DNA of 9,101 nucleotides from Prevotellaceae bacterium (GTDB lineage: Bacteria; Bacteroidota; Bacteroidia; Bacteroidales; UBA932). The translations under genes and the position numbers were made by a program. Below are positions 1-7,596 of the stretch, one piece after another. The stretch lies in NCBI GenBank assembly GCA_031278135.1, contig JAITKY010000092.1, positions 1 through 9,101 of the forward strand. The letters are read 5' to 3'. The notes under the pieces were generated by a model. That model ran no database searches. It was not told where the DNA came from and saw nothing but the letters and a program-made list of their open reading frames with translations. Within the stretch, counting starts at the first letter, position 1, and each line of letters opens with the position of its first letter.

Positions 1-44
1 AATAGCCTTGTCTTCAATCTGTTTTGCATAATCACTTTCATCAT
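1..44 (-). other. Possible 5' end of a leftward gene, cut by window edge
   Basis: Two minus-strand frames stay open here to the window edge. One starts with tandem ATG codons at 44 and 41 and reads MMKVIMQNRLKTRL. The other has no ATG but gives a more protein-like run, including QNDESDYAKQIEDKAI, after a stop near position 86. A TAnnTTTG match lies just upstream at 55-62. Only about 15-20 codons are visible, so neither frame can be confirmed and no product can be named. Confidence 0.15.
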
Positions 45-54
45 TTTGACAATG

Positions 55-62
55 CAAAATTA
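55..62 (-). promoter_or_regulatory. Weak candidate Bacteroidota -7 element
   Basis: On the minus strand the octamer is TAATTTTG, an exact match to TAnnTTTG. The nearest upstream TTG is about 25 nt away, longer than the usual 18-21, so the -33 half is not supported. If active, it would start transcription near position 48, almost on top of the ATG pair at 44/41, giving a nearly leaderless mRNA. Confidence 0.2.
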
Positions 63-258
63 AAGTGCGACTATTACTAAACGGCTACAAAAAATTTACA
101 ATCATGCGAAGTTTTTTAACACACAGATTCAGAGTTCCTGACACTTCTGTTTCCCATGCCGGAATCAATATACATATTGTTTATAATGATATATGTTTGA
201 TGGGCAGGAGCTCTGAGACTTTTTATGAGATGTATTATACGTTATGCGTCGGCGCACC

Positions 259-288
259 AAAAAAAACCTCCGGAATTTCTTCCGGAGG
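259..288 (-). terminator. Rho-independent terminator of groES-groEL
   Basis: A perfect 9-bp stem (CCTCCGGAA at 267-275 pairing with TTCCGGAGG at 280-288) has a 4-nt loop. Read on the minus strand it is followed at once by eight T residues (259-266). It lies about 33 nt past the groEL stop codon, the right place and orientation to end the chaperonin transcript. There is no comparable T-run on the plus-strand side, so it appears to act in one direction. Confidence 0.93.
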
Positions 289-320
289 AGTTTTAACATT
301 TAAAATTTTAGCGTAACTAA

Positions 321-1973
<1,653 letters not shown>

Positions 1974-1982
1974 TTATTTTAC

Positions 1983-2010
1983 ACTTAATACTTTTTTACT
2001 TAATACTTTT
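1983..2010 (-). repeat. 13-bp direct repeat in the groES-groEL spacer
   Basis: The plus-strand sequence ACTTAATACTTTT occurs at 1983-1995 and again at 1998-2010, a period of 15 bp. It fills much of the 63-bp gap between the groES stop and the groEL start. The rest of the gap is A- and T-runs. Replication slippage in AT-rich DNA would explain it. A role in groEL translation or mRNA processing is possible but nothing shows it. Confidence 0.7.
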
Positions 2011-2015
2011 ACACA

Positions 2016-2291
2016 TTATACAACTGCTAAAATGTCTGAAACCCTCATTATCAGGTAATCCTTACTTTCGACGGTGATTTCGGTTCCGGAATATTTGCCG
2101 TACAATACTTCGTCGCCTGCTTTAACCTCCATCGGTTCATCTTTTTTACCGGGTCCGGTTGCTATTACCGTACCTCTTTGCGGTTTTTCTTTCGCGGTGT
2201 TTGGAATATAAAGCCCGCTTGCTGTCTTTTCTTCTGCCTCTTTTGGCTCGATCAAAACTCGATCTGCTAATGGTTTAATATTTACTGCCAT
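2016..2291 (-). CDS. groES: Co-chaperonin GroES (Hsp10)
   Basis: Heptameric lid that closes the GroEL chamber and triggers folding of the enclosed protein. The product is 91 aa, close to the bacterial norm, and intact. The N-terminal strand reads [13 protein letters not shown] (4-16). The mobile loop lies at about 17-34, with the hydrophobic GroEL-contacting segment GLYIP at 26-30. The beta-hairpin roof region follows at about 45-58, and the conserved [15 protein letters not shown] is at 58-72. It is the first gene of the leftward groES-groEL unit. Its 5' side faces a 444-bp intergenic region with a palindrome and a repeated 9-mer that may bear on heat-shock control. No housekeeping TAnnTTTG box was found close upstream. 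No Shine-Dalgarno is visible; the ATG is preceded by an A-rich stretch. Confidence 0.99.
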   Translation of the reverse strand: MAVNIKPLADRVLIEPKEAEEKTASGLYIPNTAKEKPQRGTVIATGPGKKDEPMEVKAGDEVLYGKYSGTEITVESKDYLIMRVSDILAVV

Positions 2292-2382
2292 TTCTTTTAA
2301 TTTTTAATTATTTTTAGTTAAACATCATTTAATATTTATCATTAATTTTTTAATTTGCCTTTTATATATCATAATTTGTGCC

Positions 2383-2402
2383 AAACTGTTTTTCGACAGT
2401 TT
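2383..2402 (-). repeat. 7-bp inverted repeat upstream of groES
   Basis: AAACTGT (2383-2389) and ACAGTTT (2396-2402) are perfect inverted arms around a 6-nt spacer TTTTCG. The centre is about 100 bp from the groES start codon. It could be an operator or a hairpin in a long groES leader. It is not CIRCE, and there is no T-run to make it a terminator. Confidence 0.45.
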
Positions 2403-2416
2403 TAGGGCTTATGAAG

Positions 2417-2467
2417 TGACAAAATGGCAGAATTTATCGATTTTGTGAACAAAAAATCTGACAAAAT
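2417..2467 (-). promoter_or_regulatory. Candidate groES regulatory repeats (TGACAAAAT x2)
   Basis: The 9-mer TGACAAAAT occurs at 2417-2425 and 2459-2467, start to start 42 bp, about four helical turns. The first copy is part of TGACAAAATGGCA (2417-2429), an imperfect palindrome of TGNCA-type half-sites around AAA. Copies on one face of the helix, 125-175 bp before groES, would suit a DNA-binding regulator or an upstream promoter. This is inferred from spacing and symmetry only; no named regulator is implied. Confidence 0.3.
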
Positions 2468-2522
2468 TTCAATAACCCGTCAGGCTGTGCTCCATAAAAC
2501 AAGATGACGCTACATAAAAACA

Positions 2523-2552
2523 ATTGGTGCGAGAGGAGCCTCTCACACCAAT
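2523..2552. other. Strong hairpin; possible minus-strand terminator or small RNA
   Basis: ATTGGTG (2523-2529) pairs with CACCAAT (2546-2552). Inside it, after one C/A mismatch, GAGAG (2531-2535) pairs with CTCTC (2540-2544) around loop GAGC. Read on the minus strand it is followed by TGTTTTT, a modest T-run, so it could end a leftward transcript. On the plus strand it has no T-run and would be a leader structure. It is GC-richer than the surrounding DNA. No recognised tRNA, riboswitch or known RNA family was identified. Confidence 0.5.
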
Positions 2553-2691
2553 CAAAACTGAACTAACCTATGAAAAACCAAATCTTATGTAACTAAGACG
2601 ATGTTACCGATAAAAGGTTTAATAGGATTTAAAATAACTATTAAATAATGTTAATATTTGATAAATATTTTTTTCGTATGAATATTTACCG

Positions 2692-2699
2692 TAAATTTG
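2692..2699 (+). promoter_or_regulatory. -7 element of the 149-aa protein gene
   Basis: TAAATTTG is an exact match to the Bacteroidota TAnnTTTG box. Transcription would begin near 2705, leaving about 30 nt of leader before the ATG at 2736. This makes an upstream in-frame TTG at 2697 impossible as a start because it lies inside the box. A clear TTG -33 element at 18-21 nt spacing is absent (the region reads TTTTCG), so strength is uncertain. Confidence 0.55.
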
Positions 2700-2735
2700 C
2701 AGCGAATTTTGTTAATAGGACAGGATTATAGTAAA

Positions 2736-3185
2736 ATGATAAAGATTGTAGTAAATAAGGACAGAAAAAATACCGGAATATTTATTCCGATTGAAGATTT
2801 TGAACATCTAAAGCCCTCAATCAAAGCGGGAAGCATGATAGATAAATTGATGGATGAACTTACGGAATCGGAAAAAATGCGTGAGATGAAATTGAATTAT
2901 TTCGATGCCGATCTGTCTTTAAAAGATTCCGAAACAATACAGCAATACAAACTCGAAGAGTTTTATATTGCAACTTTCCTGTCAGGGAAACCGGTGTATT
3001 ACAAAGATAAACGATGCGCCTCGCCTTCGGATATCATCAGAGCCGAAGCCGACGGCAGCGAAACCCTGATAAACTACGACTGGCAAACAAATATGGAAAC
3101 TGAAATACGGAAGATCGCAAATCAGGGCGAAGGCAAATACGCTTATCTGCTGCACGATCCGAGATTCCTCAAACGAAAAACATAA
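2736..3185 (+). CDS. Hypothetical protein, 149 aa, family not recognised
   Basis: A small, probably cytosolic protein with no signal peptide or membrane segment. The ATG at 2736 is preferred to an in-frame TTG at 2697 because that codon sits inside the predicted -7 box. The N-terminus MIKIVVNKDRKNTGIFIPIE, followed by DFEHLKPSIKAGSMIDKLMD, looks like a short beta-strand plus helix. It faintly resembles antitoxin-type N-termini (strand, then 'IPIEDFEHL'), but no toxin gene follows. A charged helix spans about 35-52. The C-terminal half contains KLEEFYIATFLSGKPVYYKD (72-91) and AYLLHDPRFLKRKT at the end. One cysteine is present (C94). Codon use and amino-acid composition look like a genuine gene. 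It appears monocistronic: the next gene has its own promoter about 65 nt downstream. No function is assigned. Confidence 0.8.
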   Translation: MIKIVVNKDRKNTGIFIPIEDFEHLKPSIKAGSMIDKLMDELTESEKMREMKLNYFDADLSLKDSETIQQYKLEEFYIATFLSGKPVYYKDKRCASPSDIIRAEADGSETLINYDWQTNMETEIRKIANQGEGKYAYLLHDPRFLKRKT

Positions 3186-3248
3186 ATATATATGCTCACA
3201 AATTTACATTAAAAAGCATTTCAATATTTACATATTTAAAATTTTATA

Positions 3249-3256
3249 TACCTTTG
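3249..3256 (+). promoter_or_regulatory. -7 element for the exonuclease-mqnB-luxC cluster
   Basis: TACCTTTG matches TAnnTTTG exactly and sits 22 nt before the ATG at 3279. Predicted transcription start is about 3263, giving a leader of about 16 nt. A TTTA lies 18 nt upstream (3227-3230) in the -33 position, a partial match only. Confidence 0.6.
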
Positions 3257-3278
3257 TATCAAATTTGTTACGACAATC

Positions 3279-4040
3279 ATGAAATTAAAATTAGAGAATC
3301 CGATTGTTATTTTTGACCTCGAAACCACTGGGTTAAACTTGGTTACCGACCGTATTGTCGAAATATCGGTCATAAAAATACATCCCGACGGGAACGAAGA
3401 AATCAAGACTCGCAGGCTGAATCCAGGAATACCGATTCCTGCCGAAGCCACTGCTATTCACAAGATAACGAACGAAGATGTGAAAGATTGTCCGTCATTC
3501 ATAGCGATAGCGAAAAGTCTGGCGGCGTTCATCAACGGTTGCGATTTGGCAGGCTACAATTTGTTGAAATTCGACGTGCCGCTTTTAGCCGAAGAATTTC
3601 TAAGGGCTGGGTTGAACATTGATTTCCGGAAAATAAAAATCATCGATGTACAGAACATTTTTCACAAGATGGAACAACGTAATCTTGTAGCGGCTTACAA
3701 ATTTTACTGCAACAAACTTTTAGACCATGCACACAATGCAGAAGCTGACACAATAGCAACTTACGAAATTTTACAATCACAGTTAGACCGCTATCCGGAA
3801 CTGCAAAACGACGTGAAATTTTTGTCGGAATTTTCAAACACAACTCAACATTTCGACTATGCCAACCGAATCGGCGTCGATAGCAATAACGAACCAATTT
3901 TTAACTTTGGAAAGTATAAGGGCAAGAGAGTGAGGGATATATTTACAGTCGAACCAAGTTATTATTCATGGATAATGAATGGCGAATTTACTTTAGATAC
4001 TAAAAAGGTCTTTACCGAAATCCGTGCAAGCATACTATAA
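3279..4040 (+). CDS. DnaQ-like DEDDh 3'-5' exonuclease with ExoX-like C-terminus
   Basis: Predicted to remove nucleotides from DNA 3' ends in a Mg-dependent reaction; cytosolic. The 253-aa product has all DEDDh motifs: Exo I IFDLETTGL (D13, E15), Exo II YNLLKFDVPLL (D99) and Exo III HNAEADT (H152, D157). The catalytic domain ends near residue 175. After a linker, NFGKYKGKRVRDIF (209-222) followed by PSYYSWIMNGEF matches the short C-terminal domain seen in exodeoxyribonuclease X-like proteins. It is not the replicative polymerase epsilon subunit by itself: that tail and the gene context suggest a repair or processing nuclease. The ATG follows a TAnnTTTG promoter at the right distance. The futalosine hydrolase gene begins 13 nt past its stop, so they are likely cotranscribed. 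Motifs are strong; the substrate is inferred. Confidence 0.93.
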   Translation: MKLKLENPIVIFDLETTGLNLVTDRIVEISVIKIHPDGNEEIKTRRLNPGIPIPAEATAIHKITNEDVKDCPSFIAIAKSLAAFINGCDLAGYNLLKFDVPLLAEEFLRAGLNIDFRKIKIIDVQNIFHKMEQRNLVAAYKFYCNKLLDHAHNAEADTIATYEILQSQLDRYPELQNDVKFLSEFSNTTQHFDYANRIGVDSNNEPIFNFGKYKGKRVRDIFTVEPSYYSWIMNGEFTLDTKKVFTEIRASIL

Positions 4041-4053
4041 AACATCCATCGAA

Positions 4054-4677
4054 ATGAAAATCCTTGTAACTGCTGCGACTTCTGCCGAATTACAGTACAT
4101 CAACAACGTCAGCAACATAACTCTTGCAAACACCGGCACAGGCATTGCGTCCACAGCGTATCATCTCGCCAAACTGCTGAAAAACAAATATGATTTAGTG
4201 GTAAACATCGGTATTGCGGGCAGTTTCACGGAGAAATTTGGCATCGGCAACGTGGTGACAGTGTATTCCGAAACGTTTGGAGACTTTGGTGTTGAATCAA
4301 AAGACGGTTTTTCTACTTGTTTTGAGGAAAATATAGTCGATGCGGACATGTTTCCGTTCTCGAACGGGACGTTGATATCGAAATATGCCGAAAAATTTTC
4401 GCACAACTTGTCGATTCCGTCCGTTAAAGGCATCACGAACAATACCGTTTCGGGTGAAGAACAATTGATTAGACGGATGAAAGTAAAATTTTCGCCGGAT
4501 ATCGAAACAATGGAAGGCGCTGCTTTTTTTTACGTCTGTCTTCACGAAAACGTTCCTTTTGTCGAAATACGTTCGATATCCAACATGGTGGAACCCAGAA
4601 ATAAAAGTCAATGGAACATTCCGTTGGCAATCAGAAACCTGTCTGATAAAATTAATACCTTTATAGCGAATATATGA
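4054..4677 (+). CDS. mqnB: Futalosine hydrolase (menaquinone, futalosine pathway)
   Basis: Cleaves futalosine to hypoxanthine and dehypoxanthine futalosine, an early step of futalosine-route menaquinone synthesis. The 207-aa product starts MKILVTAATSAELQYI and shows the PNP/UDP nucleoside phosphorylase fold: NTGTGIAS (27-34), VNIGIAGSF (50-58) and the purine-pocket ETMEGAA (151-157). The signature SNMVEPRNKSQWNIPLAI (176-193) is typical of MqnB and separates it from MTA/SAH nucleosidases. The ATG at 4054 gives the family-typical N-terminus; an in-frame GTG at 4024 would overlap the exonuclease gene and add ten atypical residues. Its stop overlaps the next start (ATGA), implying translational coupling. 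No other mqn genes are in the window, so the pathway's remainder must be elsewhere. Confidence 0.9.
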   Translation: MKILVTAATSAELQYINNVSNITLANTGTGIASTAYHLAKLLKNKYDLVVNIGIAGSFTEKFGIGNVVTVYSETFGDFGVESKDGFSTCFEENIVDADMFPFSNGTLISKYAEKFSHNLSIPSVKGITNNTVSGEEQLIRRMKVKFSPDIETMEGAAFFYVCLHENVPFVEIRSISNMVEPRNKSQWNIPLAIRNLSDKINTFIANI

Positions 4678-5705
4678 TTGACAGAGAATATATTGTAAAT
4701 GCGTTTTCATGTCTGGGCGAGATGATTCAAGCTTTTCTCAACGGAAAAGAAAGCAATCCGGCAATTGAAAAGGCGATCGACTGTTCCTGCATTGATAATT
4801 ACTGGTTTACAAACAGTAATATCTTGCGGGCTTTAGACGCTGTTGTAAGAAAGATGCTCGATAACCGGAAGTTGAACGATTGGGTAAACCGCTATCCTTT
4901 CGACGTTGCCGGAACACAACGAACAGGATTGATAATGGCGGGAAATATTCCATTAGTCGGATTTCATGATTTGCTGTGTGTCTTGATGTCCGGTAATATT
5001 GCGGTAATCAAACCTTCGTCAAAAGACAGATACCTGATAAAAACTCTTTGCGGAATATTGCCGGAAAAATTTCCCCTATTATCGGAACGCATTGTTTTCA
5101 CTGACACCAAACCACAGAATGTAAACATCATTATCGCTACAGGCAGCAATAATTCGGCACGATATTTCCGTGCTGAATATAAAGACATTCCTTTGTTGTC
5201 GCGCAAAAACCGTTACAGCCTGGCTGTGATCGACGGAAGCGAATCAAGCAGTGAACTGGAGGCTTTGGGTGATGACATTTTCAGTTATTTCGGACTGGGA
5301 TGCCGCAATGTATCCAACATGTTTATCCCACAAAATTATGATTGGAATATGTTTTTCGAAGCAATAAAAAAATATTCGGATGTAATTAAACATCAGGGAT
5401 ATAACGACTGTTTCCGTTATCAAAAGGCGTTGTCCGAACTTTCCGGTGAAGAGTATTTCACCAACGGTTTTGTGATAATCCGTAAAAACAGTCCGGCGTT
5501 TTCGTCAATAGCGTCAATCAATTACACAATATACGAAGATATCGAACAAGTGAAAACGTTCCTCTCCGAACAAAAAGACAAAATACAGTGCGTCGTCACC
5601 AAAACCGCCTGCTCCGACAAACCAACGTCTTTCGGTCATACTCAAACCCCCGAACTCACCGACTATGCTGACGGTGTCGATACAATGAAGTTTTTGGCGC
5701 AGTAG
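4674..5705 (+). CDS. LuxC-family acyl-CoA reductase
   Basis: Predicted NADPH-dependent reduction of an acyl-CoA (or acyl thioester) to aldehyde, by way of an acyl-cysteine intermediate; cytosolic. The 343-aa protein is shorter than luminous-bacterial LuxC (about 480 aa) but is the single-domain form common in Bacteroidota. Visible features are LIMAGNIPLVGFHDLLCVLM (86-105), SGNIAVIKPSSKD (106-118), a nucleotide-binding ATGSNNSARYF (155-165) and YFGLGCRNVSNMF (205-217), where C210 is the likely catalytic cysteine. The end, SFGHTQTPELTDYADGVDTMKFL, is also family-like. Its ATG overlaps the mqnB stop by 4 bp (ATGA), so the two are translated together. No luxD/E or ferredoxin gene lies next to it, so the physiological acyl substrate cannot be told from the window. 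Family assignment is firm; the link to quinone metabolism is only positional. Confidence 0.9.
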   Translation: MIDREYIVNAFSCLGEMIQAFLNGKESNPAIEKAIDCSCIDNYWFTNSNILRALDAVVRKMLDNRKLNDWVNRYPFDVAGTQRTGLIMAGNIPLVGFHDLLCVLMSGNIAVIKPSSKDRYLIKTLCGILPEKFPLLSERIVFTDTKPQNVNIIIATGSNNSARYFRAEYKDIPLLSRKNRYSLAVIDGSESSSELEALGDDIFSYFGLGCRNVSNMFIPQNYDWNMFFEAIKKYSDVIKHQGYNDCFRYQKALSELSGEEYFTNGFVIIRKNSPAFSSIASINYTIYEDIEQVKTFLSEQKDKIQCVVTKTACSDKPTSFGHTQTPELTDYADGVDTMKFLAQ

Positions 5706-5711
5706 ATGACA

Positions 5712-5724
5712 CAGATTTTATCTG
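5712..5724. other. Small hairpin between convergent genes
   Basis: CAGAT (5712-5716) and ATCTG (5720-5724) flank a TTT loop just after the luxC-like stop. The stem is only 5 bp and no tight T-run follows (next bases CAACTTTTC), so this is at best a weak terminator in the 55-bp gap between convergent genes. No better terminator is visible there. Confidence 0.25.
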
Positions 5725-5760
5725 CAACTTTTCATTTCAAAAAAAATCGTTATCCGAGTG

Positions 5761-7560
5761 CTAAAAAAATTTGAGAGACATTTCACATTTTTTACAGTCG
5801 AAAATCAGTTTCAGTTTTTTGTCGGCATAGCGCAGAAACAAGTCGCCGGATTGTGGAGCATCCTGTTTTACCGGACACATTCCGAGTTCGAATTTGATGC
5901 AATATCTGTTGTACATCAAACGTTTGGGAACTATTCCGGATTCGACGGACTTCTCGATTTTCCATACCCTATGTCGCCGATAAAACCGTTCCGCCAAACT
6001 GTTCGACACATTCGCCGTAAAATCGACCTCGTCAGCGATATACGCAATATCGGAAGGGACAATTTTCGATTCTTTTCTTTTGTAGCGTGCTTGCCGTTCG
6101 ACGGTGAGGAAGCGTATTAATTGCCGACGCCATTCGTTGATAACCGAAATTGGGAAAAAATATTCGCAATCAGAACATTCTATCCGGAAATCGAATATGT
6201 CGTTACCTGTTTTGCCGAACTGTTCGATTATCGTTTTCTGCATTTTGTCGCTGTCGATAGTTTTTTCCGATGAATGAGGAATGACAATGTCCACATCAAC
6301 GCCATCCCCGTCATTGGCTTTTATCCGTATAACGCTCTCAGAAATTTCAATTGACACGTTCGCATGTATTTTACGGACAGCGCTTTTCCCCGCGAGTTTT
6401 TTGTCGAACAGACGGTCGGAGTTGCGGAATATTTTCGTTCCTGTACTGATGTTGGCCATCGACAGAGGTGTTATTGTGTTTTCGTTCACCGAGTTCACTC
6501 TTACGCCAAACAGTTTTCCCGAACTGTCGAAAAAACAGATGCCATCGCCATTTACCAACGAATCAGCGTTATCCATCACAAACGACCGTTTATTAATCGA
6601 CTCCACCGTTCCGCAAAATTTGCCCAGCGATTTGGCTGTACCTGCGTTTAGTCCCTGAGTTCTGCCTTCGGCAAAGTATGTTGTGAATCCTCTCGAAAAC
6701 GACTTTTCAACGTCGGGTTCGAAAAACAAATCCACATTCCCGGACGACGATTTCTTATACCCATCTGATTTGCTGAGTATTTTGTCGATACATTTCCGGT
6801 AATACGCCGTTATATTTTTGACGTAAGCAATATCTTTCAACCGTCCTTCGATTTTGAACGATGTGACGCCGGCAGCAATCAGATTTTCCAGATATCCCGA
6901 CATGTTCAAGTCTTTGATGGAAAGAAGATGTTTGCCGCCGACGATTTTCACGCCCTTATCGTCGTATAAATCAAACGGTAAACGACACAGTTGGGCGCAA
7001 CAGCCTCTGTTGGCGCTTCTGCCCGAAAGGACTTCGCTTAAATAACAGCGTCCGCTATAACTAACACAAACAGAACCGTGTACAAACGATTCGAGTTCTA
7101 CTGTCGTCGATTTTCTTATTTCCGCAATTTGCTGTAACGACAATTCTCGCGCAAGTATCACCCGCTCGAAACCAACGTCCTGCAAAAACTTAACCTTTTC
7201 GGGCAAATAATTATCTGTCTGGGTTGAAGCGAACAGCGGAATTGGCGGCAAATCCATTTCGAGCAGCGCCATATCCTGCACAATTACGGCATCACACCCA
7301 ATATTATACGCACGGACAAGCATTTTCCGCGCCTGTTCGAGTTCGCTGTCGCACAGTATCGTATTCAGTGTGAGATAGACCTTTGCGTAATATCTGTGTG
7401 CATATTCGCACAACAGTTCGATGTCGGTGAAACTGTTTCCAGCGGCTTCGCGCGCTCCAAACCTGCTTCCTCCGATATACACAGCATCGGCACCATGATT
7501 GATTGCCGCCTCGCCCGATTCCCTGTTTTTTGCAGGGGAAAGAAGTTCTATTACCTTCAT
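5761..7560 (-). CDS. U32-family protein (RlhA/YhbU-like)
   Basis: Intact 599-aa cytosolic protein of the former 'collagenase-like peptidase U32' family. E. coli members include RlhA, which hydroxylates 23S rRNA C2501, so an RNA-modification role is more likely than proteolysis. The N-terminal TIM-barrel-like domain begins ELLSPAKNRESGEAAINHGA with DAVYIGG near 25-31. The family core at about 155-195 has FVHGSVCVSYSGRCYLS followed by RGCCAQLCRLPF, giving C165, C172, C187/C188 and C192 as likely metal or Fe-S ligands. SFKIEGRLK occurs at 234-242. A post-barrel segment follows: SFSRGFTTYF (287-296), GTVESI and NGDGI (338-341). The C-terminus has C554, C562, C589 and C592, a second four-cysteine set. 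It is transcribed leftward and convergent with the luxC-like gene. Family is certain; substrate is inferred. Confidence 0.9.
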   Translation of the reverse strand: MKVIELLSPAKNRESGEAAINHGADAVYIGGSRFGAREAAGNSFTDIELLCEYAHRYYAKVYLTLNTILCDSELEQARKMLVRAYNIGCDAVIVQDMALLEMDLPPIPLFASTQTDNYLPEKVKFLQDVGFERVILARELSLQQIAEIRKSTTVELESFVHGSVCVSYSGRCYLSEVLSGRSANRGCCAQLCRLPFDLYDDKGVKIVGGKHLLSIKDLNMSGYLENLIAAGVTSFKIEGRLKDIAYVKNITAYYRKCIDKILSKSDGYKKSSSGNVDLFFEPDVEKSFSRGFTTYFAEGRTQGLNAGTAKSLGKFCGTVESINKRSFVMDNADSLVNGDGICFFDSSGKLFGVRVNSVNENTITPLSMANISTGTKIFRNSDRLFDKKLAGKSAVRKIHANVSIEISESVIRIKANDGDGVDVDIVIPHSSEKTIDSDKMQKTIIEQFGKTGNDIFDFRIECSDCEYFFPISVINEWRRQLIRFLTVERQARYKRKESKIVPSDIAYIADEVDFTANVSNSLAERFYRRHRVWKIEKSVESGIVPKRLMYNRYCIKFELGMCPVKQDAPQSGDLFLRYADKKLKLIFDCKKCEMSLKFF

Positions 7561-7596
7561 AATTTTAAAAATACGATTTTTCTGGACTTCTATTTA

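Larger units (their letters stand above)
2292..2735. other. Divergent intergenic region, groES / 149-aa protein
   Basis: 444 bp without a credible protein gene. The groES-proximal part (2292-2380) is very AT-rich leader. Next come a 7-bp inverted repeat (2383-2402), two copies of TGACAAAAT (2417-2425 and 2459-2467) and a 13-bp imperfect palindrome (2417-2429). A strong hairpin (2523-2552) follows, then a short block with two small stem-loops and an 8-codon frame (2570-2596). Last is an AT-rich stretch leading to the promoter at 2692-2699. No CIRCE-type TTAGCACTC-N9-GAGTGCTAA operator is present. Confidence 0.6.

Noticed and set aside
65..316. Plus-strand frame of 83 codons from a GTG
   Set aside because: It runs straight through the groEL terminator hairpin and A-tract, has no promoter or family resemblance, and its composition is not protein-like.
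2376..2392. Sigma-54-like TGGCAC on the minus strand upstream of groES
   Set aside because: The -24-like TGGCAC is present, but the required GC of the -12 element is missing at the correct spacing.
2292..2735. CIRCE/HrcA operator before groES
   Set aside because: No TTAGCACTC/GAGTGCTAA pair or near match is present on either strand.
2697..2735. TTG start extending the 149-aa protein by 13 residues
   Set aside because: The codon overlaps the predicted -7 box, upstream of the likely transcription start.
4024..4053. GTG start extending MqnB by 10 residues
   Set aside because: It overlaps the exonuclease gene, and the family N-terminus begins at MKILVTAAT (4054).
4161..4710. Minus-strand frames across mqnB (4161-4442, 4297-4710)
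   Set aside because: They are antisense to a gene with clear family signatures, and have no start context or resemblance of their own.
5758..6658. Plus-strand frames within the U32 gene (5758-6120, 6281-6658, 6364-6651)
   Set aside because: They are antisense to a continuous 599-codon gene with family motifs; no promoter, no recognisable product.
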